From contig NZ_SULJ01000003.1 in NCBI RefSeq assembly GCF_007115105.1, positions 186,001 to 250,000 of the forward strand: 64,000 nt of DNA. Direction: 5' to 3'. The position numbers and the translations under genes are program-made. This stretch comes from Clostridium sp. HBUAS56010 (lineage in GTDB: Bacteria; Bacillota; Clostridia; Lachnospirales; Lachnospiraceae). Within the stretch, counting starts at the first letter, position 1, and each line of letters starts with the position of its first letter. Below are positions 1 through 8,101 of the stretch, one piece after another. Under the pieces are notes generated by a model. It was not told the DNA's origin, made no database searches, and saw only the letters and a program-made list of their open reading frames with translations.

Positions 1-140
1 CGTTCCTTTTCCTTTAAAGATGCACCTTTAAGGGTCACAGTCACGGCAAGGCTGAATACAACAAAAGTAATACCGATGAGAGCCATGCGGTTGCCCCATT
101 TATCTTTTCTTTTTCTTCTAGTTTTACCTATCCTATTCAT
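1..140 (-). CDS. divIC: DivIC/FtsB-type septum formation initiator, N-terminal part only
   Basis: The frame starts at an ATG whose complement is at 138-140 and runs off the left edge of the window, giving about 46 residues. What is visible is a very basic cytoplasmic head (KTRRKRKDK) followed by one hydrophobic segment (roughly residues 20-36), the layout of FtsB/DivIC division proteins, whose coiled coil would follow outside the window. The family is a bitopic membrane protein of the divisome. It lies 17 bp after yabQ on the same strand, and hup, S4 gene, yabP, yabQ, divIC is the usual order in Clostridia, which supports the call more than the short sequence does. Confidence 0.75.
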   Translation of the reverse strand, partial: MNRIGKTRRKRKDKWGNRMALIGITFVVFSLAVTVTLKGASLKEKE

Positions 141-157
141 AAATTCACCAGTCGTCC

Positions 158-514
158 CTATTGCCGCCGTTTATGGCGAAAAAACCTACGCAGTTTCATT
201 TTAAGATATTTCCAAAACTTTTTCAAGAACTTTAGGAAAAACCTGCTGATCATCCTGTCATACAGAAACATTCCAAGAAATATTCCTGCAATCACATAAC
301 CTCTTAATCCGCCGTCATTCTGCTCATATAGAAGGGAAAATACCGACAAGGCGGCATATACCCAGAAGATCATATCCTCAATTCCTGTAAAGACATAGGA
401 GTGGGGAATGAAGATACGGAAAGCGCGCAACAGGTCATATGTCATCATAAGCCCTGCACCCGTCAAAAAGCTGTAGAGCAGAAGTTTTACTTCATATATA
501 ATATGAACGCTCAT
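158..514 (-). CDS. yabQ: spore cortex biosynthesis protein YabQ
   Basis: 118-residue membrane protein with about three hydrophobic segments (near residues 10-27, 45-65 and 72-90) and a strongly basic C-terminal tail containing FRHKRRQ. The LLLYSFLTGAGLMMTYDLLRAF start is typical of YabQ. In Bacillus YabQ sits in the outer forespore membrane and is needed for cortex formation. It is 17 bp downstream of yabP, which is its normal partner, and 17 bp upstream of divIC. The start has a GAGGGAG ribosome site about 5 bp upstream. Expression is expected in the mother cell (sigma-E) from family knowledge; I did not identify a sigma-E promoter. Confidence 0.85.
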   Translation of the reverse strand: MSVHIIYEVKLLLYSFLTGAGLMMTYDLLRAFRIFIPHSYVFTGIEDMIFWVYAALSVFSLLYEQNDGGLRGYVIAGIFLGMFLYDRMISRFFLKFLKKFWKYLKMKLRRFFRHKRRQ

Positions 515-531
515 ATGACTCCCTCTGATTC

Positions 532-816
532 TTATTTAAACAGTCTGGACAAAAGAGATTCCCCGGATCTGCGGAGTGCCTCATTGGAGGAATAATTCAA
601 ACTTTCAATGGTGCCGTTTAAATCCACTTCCCCTTTTTCCAATGTCAGCCGGCTGACATGAAGGTCTTTGCCCTTTAAAGTCAAAAGCCCCATATCCGTA
701 TCCAGAACTACCTGATTTTCATCAAAAGACACCACTTCCCGTATTCCTGTTAACGTACCGGAGGCACGATTTTCTATTGTCAGCCTGTGAGGGCGGATAT
801 TTACTTTCTCTTCCAT
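532..816 (-). CDS. yabP: sporulation protein YabP
   Basis: 94 residues, the normal size of the YabP/YqfC family. The sequence shows the family features NRASGTLTGIREVVSFDE and LLTLKGKDLHVSRLTLEKGEV. YabP is a small soluble protein that acts with YabQ in spore coat/cortex assembly in the mother cell. The gene follows the S4-domain gene after 88 bp and precedes yabQ by 17 bp. Its AGGAGG ribosome site lies in the 3' arm of a perfect 13-bp hairpin (see the entry at 825-859), so translation or read-through may be controlled there. Confidence 0.85.
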   Translation of the reverse strand: MEEKVNIRPHRLTIENRASGTLTGIREVVSFDENQVVLDTDMGLLTLKGKDLHVSRLTLEKGEVDLNGTIESLNYSSNEALRRSGESLLSRLFK

Positions 817-824
817 AAGAAAAA

Positions 825-859
825 CCTCCTAATATACCTGTCTTAAGTATATTAGGAGG
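825..859 (-). promoter_or_regulatory. perfect hairpin sequestering the yabP ribosome binding site, followed by a U-run
   Basis: Bases 825-837 and 847-859 are exact reverse complements (13 bp) with a 9-base loop. On the transcribed (minus) strand the 3' arm ends in AGGAGG, which is the only good ribosome site for yabP, and the 5' arm contains CCTCCT. The hairpin is followed by TTTTTC, so it can be read as an intrinsic terminator/attenuator as well as a ribosome-site lock. It lies between the vegetative hup/S4 genes and the sporulation genes yabP/yabQ, a place where expression would need to be uncoupled. Confidence 0.65.
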
Positions 860-904
860 AATGCTCCAATATTCCTGAAATTTATCATGCGTAAAGACTA
901 AGAG

Positions 905-1144
905 TTAAAGATACCGGTACAGTTCCTTCGCCTCATCTTTTTTCACCGTTTCTGCTACATCAAGAACCTCTACCTTAACCGAACTGGTCCCAAAATGTAT
1001 CTGAATCACGTCACCCTGTTTGATGTTCAGAGAAGCTTTTGCAGGCTTTTCATTCACAAGCACACGACCAGCATCACAGGCCTCATTGGCTACAGTCCTT
1101 CTTTTAATAAGGCGGGAAACTTTAAGAAACTTGTCTAATCTCAT
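905..1144 (-). CDS. small S4-domain RNA-binding protein (YabO/RlbP-type, Hsp15-like)
   Basis: 79 residues consisting almost entirely of one S4 RNA-binding domain: MRLDKFLKVSRLIKRRTVA, then the DAGRVLVNEKPAKASLNIKQGD core. Proteins of this size and sequence bind rRNA, and the Bacillus/Clostridia form is linked to 50S subunits and stalled-ribosome rescue (RqcP/Hsp15-like). The last residues (KDEAKELYRYL) are typical of the Gram-positive group. It begins 3 bp after the HU stop codon and is certainly co-transcribed with hup. A specific role as RqcP is inference from family and position. Confidence 0.85.
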   Translation of the reverse strand: MRLDKFLKVSRLIKRRTVANEACDAGRVLVNEKPAKASLNIKQGDVIQIHFGTSSVKVEVLDVAETVKKDEAKELYRYL

Positions 1145-1147
1145 GGA

Positions 1148-1423
1148 TTATGCGTTAACCATATCCTTTAAAGCTTTTCCAGCTTTGAATTTTGGTGTTT
1201 TGGATGCAGGGATGTTCATAACTTCACCGCTCTTTGGATTTCTGCCTTCTCTTGCAGCTCTTTCAGATACCTCAAATGTACCAAAACCAACTAACTGGAT
1301 TTTCTCGCCGTTCACTAACTCTTCAGATATAACATCTGTCAAAGCTTTTACTGCCTTCTCCGCATCTTTTTTTGACAGCTCTGCTTTCTCTGCTACTGCT
1401 GCGATTAACTCTGCTTTGTTCAT
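1148..1423 (-). CDS. hup: HU-family histone-like DNA-binding protein
   Basis: 91 residues beginning [17 protein letters not shown], with the HU signature [18 protein letters not shown] and the DNA-wrapping arm containing NPKSGEV and [16 protein letters not shown] dimer would bend and compact chromosomal DNA. The open frame extends nine codons further upstream, but the ATG at 1423 has a TCAGGAGGAAGAT ribosome site at correct spacing and gives the canonical HU start, so I chose it. A consensus promoter (1490-1518) lies upstream. It leads the hup-S4-yabP-yabQ-divIC cluster. Confidence 0.95.
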   Translation of the reverse strand: MNKAELIAAVAEKAELSKKDAEKAVKALTDVISEELVNGEKIQLVGFGTFEVSERAAREGRNPKSGEVMNIPASKTPKFKAGKALKDMVNA

Positions 1424-1489
1424 TGATATCTTCCTCCTGAAATGTAGCACTTTGCTACTATTTTTCGCATTAACACGATTACTATATCA

Positions 1490-1518
1490 TTTATAGCTGT
1501 TTCTCCTGTTTTTGTCAA
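1490..1518 (-). promoter_or_regulatory. SigA-type promoter of hup
   Basis: On the minus strand a TTGACA box (1513-1518) and a TATAAA box (1490-1495) are separated by exactly 17 bp. The predicted start is near 1483, giving a leader of about 60 bases before the hup ATG. The rest of the 318-bp gap between hup and the divergent gene at 1742 (T-rich tracts around 1500-1560 and 1620-1640) shows nothing else I can identify. Confidence 0.7.
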
Positions 1519-1741
1519 GGTTTTTTCCTCTTTTTACAGGCTTTTTAACCCTTTTTTATCACATCGGGGAGAGCCTTTCTTCCTTCCGACGAAATCACCT
1601 TTTTCTCGTCAAAAAACAAGACATTTTTATTAGAAATTTTTCCCAATTCTGAAGATTTTCTGACATTTGCTTTTTGCCCCTGTTAAAACAGAACGGTTTC
1701 TTATATAATAAGTTATAATTTAATTGAAACCGGAGGCTCTT

Positions 1742-2722
1742 ATGAAAGAATTCAATATCTGGAAAAAAATGGCAGCATGCCTGCTGTTTTTAAACATTGT
1801 TTTTTCTGCATTTCACATGCAGACCGTATCACCCGGTCAGGCAGAAGCGGACTTATCTGCAAAAGCCATGGGCTTTGGTCCGTCCATTGCCATGGGACCT
1901 GGAGCAAAAGTATTTGGCGGCGGCAGCTTATCCCTCCTTGCCGATTATGATAACAGACAGATGCTTTCCATGGTTCTCCAGGACAAGCAGGGCAATGTGG
2001 TTGTTATCGACGGGGGCTGGGATATTGATGCAGAACATCTAACCGATGTTATACATCAAAAAGGCGGCAAGGTTGCTGCCTGGTATATTACTCACCCTCA
2101 TTCCGATCATGTGGGCGCGCTGGTTCAGATTTTAAATAACCCGGACAATAAGATTACCATTGATCACGTTTACTACAATCTGGCAGACCAGTCCTGGTAT
2201 GAAAAGGTGGAACCTTCCAGGGCAAATCTGGTAACCCAGTTACGGGACGCACTCGCCACTCTTCCTGCCGACCGTCTCCACGTTGTAAAAAAGGGAGATG
2301 AAATCAAGACTGGGCTCATCACCGCCAAGGTGTTAAATGATCCTTATCTTCTCGACGTCACTTCTGTAAACAACAGCTCGGTTGCCTATAAGTTTTTCCT
2401 TAACAACGTCAGTGTTCTGGTTCTTGGAGACATGGGACCTGAGGCAGGGGAGATCTTACTGGCACAGACAAGTGCTGCGGATTTAAAAAGTGATATTGTG
2501 CAGATGTCCCATCATGGACAGTACGGCGTCAACCGAAATGTCTATGAAGCCATTGCACCGAAGATCGCACTATGGCCTTGTCCTCTCTGGCTCTGGAACA
2601 ACGACGGCGGTGCCGGCATTGGAAGCGGCGACTGGAAGACCCTTGAAACCAGACAATGGATGGACGAGCTGGGGGTTAAAGCAAACTATTCCATCAAAGA
2701 CGGAGACCAGATCATCTACTAA
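1742..2722 (+). CDS. exported metallo-beta-lactamase-fold hydrolase (ComEC C-terminal-like)
   Basis: 326 residues. Residues about 8-25 form a hydrophobic signal or anchor, so the domain should lie outside the cytoplasm. The MBL core follows: VVVIDGGWD, the metal-binding motif THPHSDHVGA, LVLGDMG with a metal-ligand aspartate, and QMSHHGQ. This arrangement matches the ComEC-C/competence-like MBL family, which acts on phosphodiesters or similar esters; the substrate is unknown. The frame is open from a TTG at 1724, but CGGAGG lies inside that extension and fits the ATG at 1742. It is a lone plus-strand gene in a minus-strand block, with a strong hairpin terminator just after it. Confidence 0.8.
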   Translation: MKEFNIWKKMAACLLFLNIVFSAFHMQTVSPGQAEADLSAKAMGFGPSIAMGPGAKVFGGGSLSLLADYDNRQMLSMVLQDKQGNVVVIDGGWDIDAEHLTDVIHQKGGKVAAWYITHPHSDHVGALVQILNNPDNKITIDHVYYNLADQSWYEKVEPSRANLVTQLRDALATLPADRLHVVKKGDEIKTGLITAKVLNDPYLLDVTSVNNSSVAYKFFLNNVSVLVLGDMGPEAGEILLAQTSAADLKSDIVQMSHHGQYGVNRNVYEAIAPKIALWPCPLWLWNNDGGAGIGSGDWKTLETRQWMDELGVKANYSIKDGDQIIY

Positions 2723-2739
2723 TTTTAAAAACTTTACAA

Positions 2740-2766
2740 AAAGGCAGCCGCCGTGCGGCTGCCTTT
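2740..2766. terminator. bidirectional intrinsic terminator
   Basis: 12-bp perfect GC-rich stem (2740-2751 with 2755-2766) and a 3-base loop. Read on the minus strand it is followed by TTTTT, ending the spoVT/small-ORF transcript; on the plus strand it ends the MBL-fold gene. Confidence 0.9.
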
Positions 2767-2768
2767 CC

Positions 2769-2936
2769 TTAATTCCCTCCAGGTCCATCTCTTCTCGGCC
2801 GTTCTGATTCTGGCAGCGGTTCTACATAGAATCCGTCTTCATATGGCTCTGTGTCAATCTCTGGTATATCGCCATCACCGTAATCATCTTCCGGCAACAC
2901 AACTTCCAGATCGTTCATGTCTTTTTCATCTTTCAT
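2769..2936 (-). CDS. small acidic protein of unknown function downstream of spoVT
   Basis: A 55-codon frame starts at the ATG complementing 2934-2936 and stops at 2769-2771. It has a strong ribosome site, TCAGGAGGTGAAAG, about 6 bp before the start. The product begins MKDEKDMNDLEVVLPEDD and is very acidic in its first 40 residues (many D/E, almost no K/R after residue 6), rich in Y, P and G, and ends with a short basic PRR segment. No hydrophobic segment, cysteine pair or known motif is visible. It follows spoVT by 33 bp and is closed by the terminator at 2740-2766, so it should be transcribed with spoVT. I do not recognise the family. Confidence 0.65.
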   Translation of the reverse strand: MKDEKDMNDLEVVLPEDDYGDGDIPEIDTEPYEDGFYVEPLPESERPRRDGPGGN

Positions 2937-2969
2937 TTCTTTCACCTCCTGATTATGTCCGTGGAATTA

Positions 2970-3518
2970 TCAGCCTTCCATCTGGCGTCCTAAGAATCCT
3001 GCTGCCGTTGTGGCAAGCTTTGTTTCCATATCGCCAAAACGCACTCTTGCTTCTCTGCTCAATAAAACTACAGCTCCTATGGCATCTCCTTCACAGATAA
3101 TTGGAGCAATTACCTGAGCCGTAATACCTTCTAATGTTTCTCCCGTCAATGCCACAAAACCTTTCTCATCCTTACCAGCAATGACAACGCTGCGCTCATT
3201 GATTACGGTTTCTAACTGTTTGCTGATGGTTTTTTGAAGCAGTTCTTTTTTGGAACCGCCGGCTACTGCAATAATCTGGTCTCTGTCGCTGATGCAGACA
3301 GTAAGCCCTGTAGTCTGAGACATTGCTTCTGCATACTGGGATGCGAAAGCAGTCAGTTCAACCATGGGAGAATATTTCTTTAAGATAATCTCTCCTTCTC
3401 TGTCTGTAAATATCTCAAGCGGAGTTCCTTCTCGTAAACGGAGTGTCCTTCTGATTTCTTTTGGTATAACTACCCGGCCCAGATCATCAATTCTTCTTAC
3501 TATACCAGTTGCTTTCAT
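2970..3518 (-). CDS. spoVT: stage V sporulation protein T, AbrB-type transcription regulator
   Basis: 182 residues. The N-terminal swapped-hairpin AbrB domain (MKATGIVRRIDDLGRVVIPK, up to about residue 52) binds DNA, and the C-terminal half (about 60-180) is a GAF-like domain, with TGLTVCISDRDQIIAVAGG and VIAPIICEGDAIGAVVLLS. SpoVT tunes sigma-G-dependent genes in the forespore. The length matches the family (about 178). It lies between mfd upstream and a small acidic gene downstream, and mfd-spoVT neighbourhood is common in Bacilli and Clostridia. A TTGGGA-N17-TATAAT element is upstream at 3584-3612. Confidence 0.93.
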   Translation of the reverse strand: MKATGIVRRIDDLGRVVIPKEIRRTLRLREGTPLEIFTDREGEIILKKYSPMVELTAFASQYAEAMSQTTGLTVCISDRDQIIAVAGGSKKELLQKTISKQLETVINERSVVIAGKDEKGFVALTGETLEGITAQVIAPIICEGDAIGAVVLLSREARVRFGDMETKLATTAAGFLGRQMEG

Positions 3519-3583
3519 AATTAATATTCCTCCATCTTGTGCGTTTTAATATCACTGATATTATTTTGCTACGAATACGAAAG

Positions 3584-3612
3584 ATTATACTTAAGTCTGC
3601 CATTTTTCCCAA
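3584..3612 (-). promoter_or_regulatory. candidate spoVT promoter
   Basis: Minus-strand TTGGGA (3607-3612) and TATAAT (3584-3589) are 17 bp apart. The -10 is perfect and the -35 matches at four of six positions, so it resembles a SigA promoter; a sigma-G site was expected from family knowledge but I could not identify one with confidence. Confidence 0.45.
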
Positions 3613-3617
3613 AATTT

Positions 3618-3660
3618 AAAATCAGGACCAACCCTTAAAAAGAGTTAAGCCCTGATTTTT
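3618..3660 (-). terminator. intrinsic terminator downstream of mfd
   Basis: 9-bp perfect arms (3618-3626 with 3651-3659), a 24-base loop that itself can partly pair, and an A/T-rich tail on the minus strand (TTTTAAATTTT). It separates mfd from the spoVT promoter. Confidence 0.7.
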
Positions 3661-3703
3661 ATTGTTAATCTTCATTTTAAACACTTATTATCGAGTTTTT
3701 TTA

Positions 3704-6700
3704 TCATCTATCAGATAATTCTGCTATCTGTTTTAGAATTACTTCTGCCTGATCCATCATGGCATCTGTGGTTGCATTCTTTTTTCGATCCAGGTAGGTA
3801 AACCTTGGTTCTTCTCCCATGATAAATTTCAGATCTCCACGGTACTGTTCCACAATTGCCGGGATTCCCTCTACTTTCAGCTTTGCATTTTTATACATGG
3901 TAAGACGGATTTCCTGGCGGTTGATATTCACCTCTATCACATAGGCACTGTGAGCCAGGGCTTTTAAGCCTGCAACCTTTAACAGGTTATCAACCGGTTT
4001 TGGTATATCCCCAAAACGGTCCATAAGTTCATCCTGCATATCCATGTATTCGTCTTCATTCTCAATACTGGAAATACGCTTGTATATGTCAAGCTTCTGA
4101 TATTCGTTCTTAATATAGGAAGTGGGAATGTAAGCATCCACATCGCAGTCCACCACAGTCTGGTAGGTCTCTTCTTCCTTGCGTTCTCCTTTTAACTCTA
4201 AAACCGCCTGATTTAAGAGCTTGCAGTAAAGATCATATCCAACCGCCTCCATATGACCATGCTGTTCCGCTCCTAATACATTGCCGGCACCCCGGATCTC
4301 TAAATCCCGCATGGCGATCTTAATACCGGAACCAAGCTCTGTAAATTCCCGGATCGCCTGAAGGCGTTTTTCCGCTTCTTCCTTTAGCATTTTATCACGT
4401 TTATACATTAAAAACGCATAAGATATGCGGCTGGAACGTCCCACACGCCCACGGAGCTGATAAAGCTGGGACAGTCCCATGCGGTCCGCATCCTGTATGA
4501 TCATCGTGTTGGCGTTGGGGATATCAAGACCAGTCTCAATAATGGTGGTACAAACCAGCACATCAATTTCTCCATTTACAAAATCAAACATAATTCTTTC
4601 CAGCTCATGTTCCCGCATCTGTCCATGCGCAAAGGTAACATTGGCTTCCGGCACCAGTTTTGCAATATGGTTTGCCACTTCATCAATGTTGTTGACACGG
4701 TTATATACATAATAAACCTGTCCTCCCCTGGAAAGTTCCCGGTGAATGGCTTCCCGGACCATCTCATCGTTATGCTCCATGACATAGGTCTGAATGGGCA
4801 TACGGTCCACAGGAGGCTCCTCCAGAACACTCATATCACGGATACCCACCAGACTCATATGAAGCGTTCTTGGAATGGGAGTGGCGGTCAGTGTAAGTAC
4901 GTCCACATCATCTTTTAACTGTTTGATCTTTTCCTTGTGTGTTACGCCAAACCGCTGTTCTTCGTCAATAATAAGAAGTCCCAGATCTTTAAATTTAATA
5001 TCCTTGGAGAGAACCCGGTGAGTACCAATAACAATATCCACCAGACCACGGCTTAAATCTTCCACCGTTTTTTTCACCTGGCTGGGAGTACGGAACCTGG
5101 ACATTAAATCTACCCGGACAGGAAAATCTTTGACTCTCTGGGCAAAGGTATGGTAGTGCTGCTGCGCCAGTATGGTGGTGGGAACCAGATAGACCACCTG
5201 TTTTCCATCCTGCACTGCCTTAAAAGCGGCACGAAGGGCGATCTCGGTCTTTCCGTAACCAACATCTCCGCAGATTAAACGGTCCATGATTTTTTTGCTT
5301 TCCATATCCTTTTTCGTTGACTCAATGGCATCCCACTGGTCTTCTGTTTCCTCATATGGAAACATCTCTTCAAACTCTCTTTGCCAGACCGTATCGGGTC
5401 CATACTCAAATCCATGAGTCTGCTGCCTTGCCGCATACAGCATAACCAGATCTTTTGCAATCTCTTTCACCGCACCTTTGACCCGGGTCTTTGTCTTGTT
5501 CCACTGATCTCCGCCAAGACGGTTTAATTTGAGTTTTTTGACTTCTGCACCAGCATACTTCTGAATTCCGTCCAGTCTGGTTGCAGGAAGATAAAGATTG
5601 CCGTTGTCCGCATACTCCACTTTTAAATAATCTTTAATAACCCCGTCCTGTTCAATCTTTTCAATTCCCCGGTAAACACCAAGTCCATGATCTTCATGCA
5701 CCACATAGTCGCCAATGGACAGTTCCGCAAAGTTATGGATTTTAGTTCCTTCATAGGCTGCCTTTTTCCGTTTGCGTTTCTTTTTCTCCCCTCCAAACAT
5801 ATCCCCTTCTGTAATAACAATGAATTTAATCAGAGGATATTCAAATCCACGGTGGAGTTTTCCATAGGTAACAAGAATCTCGCCTGGTTTTACATCCCGC
5901 TCTTCCTCATCCGCAGGACAATATGCCCGTAAATCATATTCCCGCAAATCTCCTGCCAGACGGCTGGCTCTTGTTCGGGATGCTGACAGAAGGATAATGC
6001 GATACCCTTCCTTTTTCCACCTGGTCAGATCTTTGATCAGCAGTTCAAATCCATTTTGGTAAGCGCTTACATTCTTTACCTGAAAACTATAACGGTTTTT
6101 CACTGCAAAACCGGAAAGCTTCTGTTCCAGACCGGTTAAATAAACGGTTGTTCTGGTCTGAACTGCTGCCAGCATTTCCTTTGCAGGAAAAAGAAGTCCG
6201 GTCTGCCCCGGAAGAAGATACCCGTTATCCAGACGATGTATCATACTTTCCCTAAATTCCATTTCTACGGTTTCGCCCTTTTCCTTTAGGCGCTCCGGTT
6301 CGTCAATGAATAAAACGGTATGGTCCTTTTTAAAGTAGTCTAAAAAAGAAACGCTGTCCGGACAGAAATAATGAATGTATCCGTCAAGCCCCTGCTGCTT
6401 GTACCCTTCCTTCAATCCTTCTAAAAGCTCATTGATAATGGAACGAATTCTGGCGGCTTCTTCAATCTTTGACTGGCCTCTCAAATCCTTTTCATATTTT
6501 TTTACTTCTTTTTGGATGGAATCCATACCTTCTTCCAGCCGTTCTTTGGTCAGCACCATCTCCGATGCCGGATAAATATTAATTTCTTCCAGTTGTTCGA
6601 TGGAACGCTGACTCTCAAGGTCAAAGGTACGGATGGAATCCACCTCATCATCCCAGAGTTCTATACGGACAGGAAGTTCCTCTGTCAGCGGAAACACATC

Positions 6701-7237
6701 AATAATTCCGCCCCGGATGGAAAACTGTCCCATACCATCTACCTGCGCCATCCGCTCATAGCCCAGCTCTGCCAGATGCTTTTTCCACTTTTCAATATCA
6801 ATGGTCTGGCCGCTTTTTACGGGCAATACCTGCTCCTTTAATGCCGAAAGCGGAAGCAGATGGTCCATAAGTCCGTCGATGGTGGTTATCACCCAGCCGG
6901 AAGTCTGTTCCATCAGATGCCGGAACACGGTCATTCGCTGTTTGGTTAACAGATTTCCATGAATATCTGCATTAAAAAAGAGAAGATCCCTGGCGGGATA
7001 AAGCCATACATCGGAATCAAAGAAACTTAAATCTTCATAGATTTCCCTGGCCCTGGTATCGTCATAAGTCACCACCAGCTTTAAATCTGCACTTTTTGCC
7101 GCTTCATACATCAGATGAACTTTCTGGGAATCCATGCAGCCGCTGGCCGCCATTGGTCCGGCCTTTTTTTCTATGTCCTTTGCAAGATCTTCAAAATCTT
7201 TCAGCTCCCACAATGGTTTTTCAAATAGTCCGCTCAT
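3704..7237 (-). CDS. mfd: transcription-repair coupling factor Mfd
   Basis: 1177 residues, normal for the family. In order: UvrB-homology N-terminal region (about 1-320), the RNA-polymerase-interacting CarD/RID-like domain around 500-570 ([18 protein letters not shown]), then the SF2 translocase with Walker [25 protein letters not shown], and the TRG region with [17 protein letters not shown], and the C-terminal TRCF domain. It displaces stalled RNA polymerase and recruits UvrA for nucleotide excision repair. It starts 9 bp after the pth stop, so the two genes are co-transcribed. No unusual feature was seen. Confidence 0.97.
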   Translation of the reverse strand: MSGLFEKPLWELKDFEDLAKDIEKKAGPMAASGCMDSQKVHLMYEAAKSADLKLVVTYDDTRAREIYEDLSFFDSDVWLYPARDLLFFNADIHGNLLTKQRMTVFRHLMEQTSGWVITTIDGLMDHLLPLSALKEQVLPVKSGQTIDIEKWKKHLAELGYERMAQVDGMGQFSIRGGIIDVFPLTEELPVRIELWDDEVDSIRTFDLESQRSIEQLEEINIYPASEMVLTKERLEEGMDSIQKEVKKYEKDLRGQSKIEEAARIRSIINELLEGLKEGYKQQGLDGYIHYFCPDSVSFLDYFKKDHTVLFIDEPERLKEKGETVEMEFRESMIHRLDNGYLLPGQTGLLFPAKEMLAAVQTRTTVYLTGLEQKLSGFAVKNRYSFQVKNVSAYQNGFELLIKDLTRWKKEGYRIILLSASRTRASRLAGDLREYDLRAYCPADEEERDVKPGEILVTYGKLHRGFEYPLIKFIVITEGDMFGGEKKKRKRKKAAYEGTKIHNFAELSIGDYVVHEDHGLGVYRGIEKIEQDGVIKDYLKVEYADNGNLYLPATRLDGIQKYAGAEVKKLKLNRLGGDQWNKTKTRVKGAVKEIAKDLVMLYAARQQTHGFEYGPDTVWQREFEEMFPYEETEDQWDAIESTKKDMESKKIMDRLICGDVGYGKTEIALRAAFKAVQDGKQVVYLVPTTILAQQHYHTFAQRVKDFPVRVDLMSRFRTPSQVKKTVEDLSRGLVDIVIGTHRVLSKDIKFKDLGLLIIDEEQRFGVTHKEKIKQLKDDVDVLTLTATPIPRTLHMSLVGIRDMSVLEEPPVDRMPIQTYVMEHNDEMVREAIHRELSRGGQVYYVYNRVNNIDEVANHIAKLVPEANVTFAHGQMREHELERIMFDFVNGEIDVLVCTTIIETGLDIPNANTMIIQDADRMGLSQLYQLRGRVGRSSRISYAFLMYKRDKMLKEEAEKRLQAIREFTELGSGIKIAMRDLEIRGAGNVLGAEQHGHMEAVGYDLYCKLLNQAVLELKGERKEEETYQTVVDCDVDAYIPTSYIKNEYQKLDIYKRISSIENEDEYMDMQDELMDRFGDIPKPVDNLLKVAGLKALAHSAYVIEVNINRQEIRLTMYKNAKLKVEGIPAIVEQYRGDLKFIMGEEPRFTYLDRKKNATTDAMMDQAEVILKQIAELSDR

Positions 7238-7246
7238 GAGGTCTCC

Positions 7247-7813
7247 TTATTTCTTTTTATTGAAATGATTCATCGCCTGATCGGCTCCATCTGTAATCAG
7301 CATAACAGCGGCTGTTGCAGCATCATGGTAAGCTTCTTCCATAACCGCTTCCTGATCTTTGGGAAAACGGCCAAGGACATAATCTGCCAGATCCATCTCT
7401 TTGGGTTTTTCTCCCACACCTACCCGGATCCTTATAAATTCCTGGGTCCCCAGATGGCTGATAATATTTTTAAGCCCATTATGTCCGCCGGCACTTCCTT
7501 TGGTCCGAATTCTGAGCTGTCCCTCTTCCAGATTAATATCATCACAAATGACGATAACATGATCTGGTTCCACCTTATAATAATCTGCCATGGCTCCAAT
7601 ACTTTCGCCGCTTAAATTCATATAAGTCTGTGGTTTGGACAGAATTACCTTTTCTGTTCCCACCATTCCCATACCGCAGAATGCCCTGTGCTTTTTATCT
7701 GTTACACTGATTCCAAGTTTGTCCGCCAGAACATCAATGGCTTCAAAGCCTACATTGTGTCTGGTCTTTTCATATTCCCTGGTCGGGTTTCCTAATCCTG
7801 CGATGATAAACAT
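7247..7813 (-). CDS. pth: peptidyl-tRNA hydrolase
   Basis: 188 residues. It shows the family signatures GLGNPTREYEKTRHNVGF (including the catalytic-site Asn and His), SKPQTYMNLSGESI and GSAGGHNGLKNI. The enzyme cleaves peptidyl-tRNA released by premature drop-off, recycling tRNA in the cytoplasm. It is the first gene of the pth-mfd pair; the divergent FAD-oxidoreductase gene starts about 290 bp away, and that gap carries a hairpin at 7889-7921 and a promoter for the divergent gene. Confidence 0.97.
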   Translation of the reverse strand: MFIIAGLGNPTREYEKTRHNVGFEAIDVLADKLGISVTDKKHRAFCGMGMVGTEKVILSKPQTYMNLSGESIGAMADYYKVEPDHVIVICDDINLEEGQLRIRTKGSAGGHNGLKNIISHLGTQEFIRIRVGVGEKPKEMDLADYVLGRFPKDQEAVMEEAYHDAATAAVMLITDGADQAMNHFNKKK

Positions 7814-7888
7814 GAAGATTCTCCTTATTATTGTCTATATTAACTGTATTTACAATTCATGACTGTTCTGGCTTTAAAACGCCCGAAA

Positions 7889-7921
7889 AGCGTTAGATTT
7901 CCCTTACCGGGGTCTAACGCT
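7889..7921. terminator. hairpin in the pth / oxidoreductase intergenic gap
   Basis: Perfect 9-bp arms (7889-7897 with 7913-7921) with a 15-base loop. On the minus strand it is followed by TTTTCGGGCGTTTT, on the plus strand by GTTTCTATTATTTT. No gene lies directly upstream on either strand, so it is either a leader attenuator in front of pth or a relic terminator. Confidence 0.45.
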
Positions 7922-8003
7922 GTTTCTATTATTTTATCAGTTCCGCCAAAAGATGTAAAGGGAAAGGATTTTATTTTATATTATGAAGTTTTTATGCCAG
8001 CCC

Positions 8004-8033
8004 TTGCCACCAATCTTCCCATTATGATAAAAT
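8004..8033 (+). promoter_or_regulatory. candidate promoter of the FAD oxidoreductase gene
   Basis: TTGCCA (8004-8009) and TAAAAT (8028-8033) are 18 bp apart, about 70 bp before the chosen start codon. Each box matches SigA consensus at five of six positions. Confidence 0.45.
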
Positions 8034-8101
8034 AATATCGTTGCGCCTGTCTCCCCAATGACGCAGCGGCTGACTATCGGGTGAAAAAAGGAGTGATGTT
8101 C

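Noticed and set aside
1020-1496. Plus-strand frame across hup and the S4 gene
   Set aside because: It is the complement of two well-supported minus-strand genes.
7889-7921. T-box or other large leader before pth
   Set aside because: Only a simple hairpin is present, without T-box or known aptamer features.
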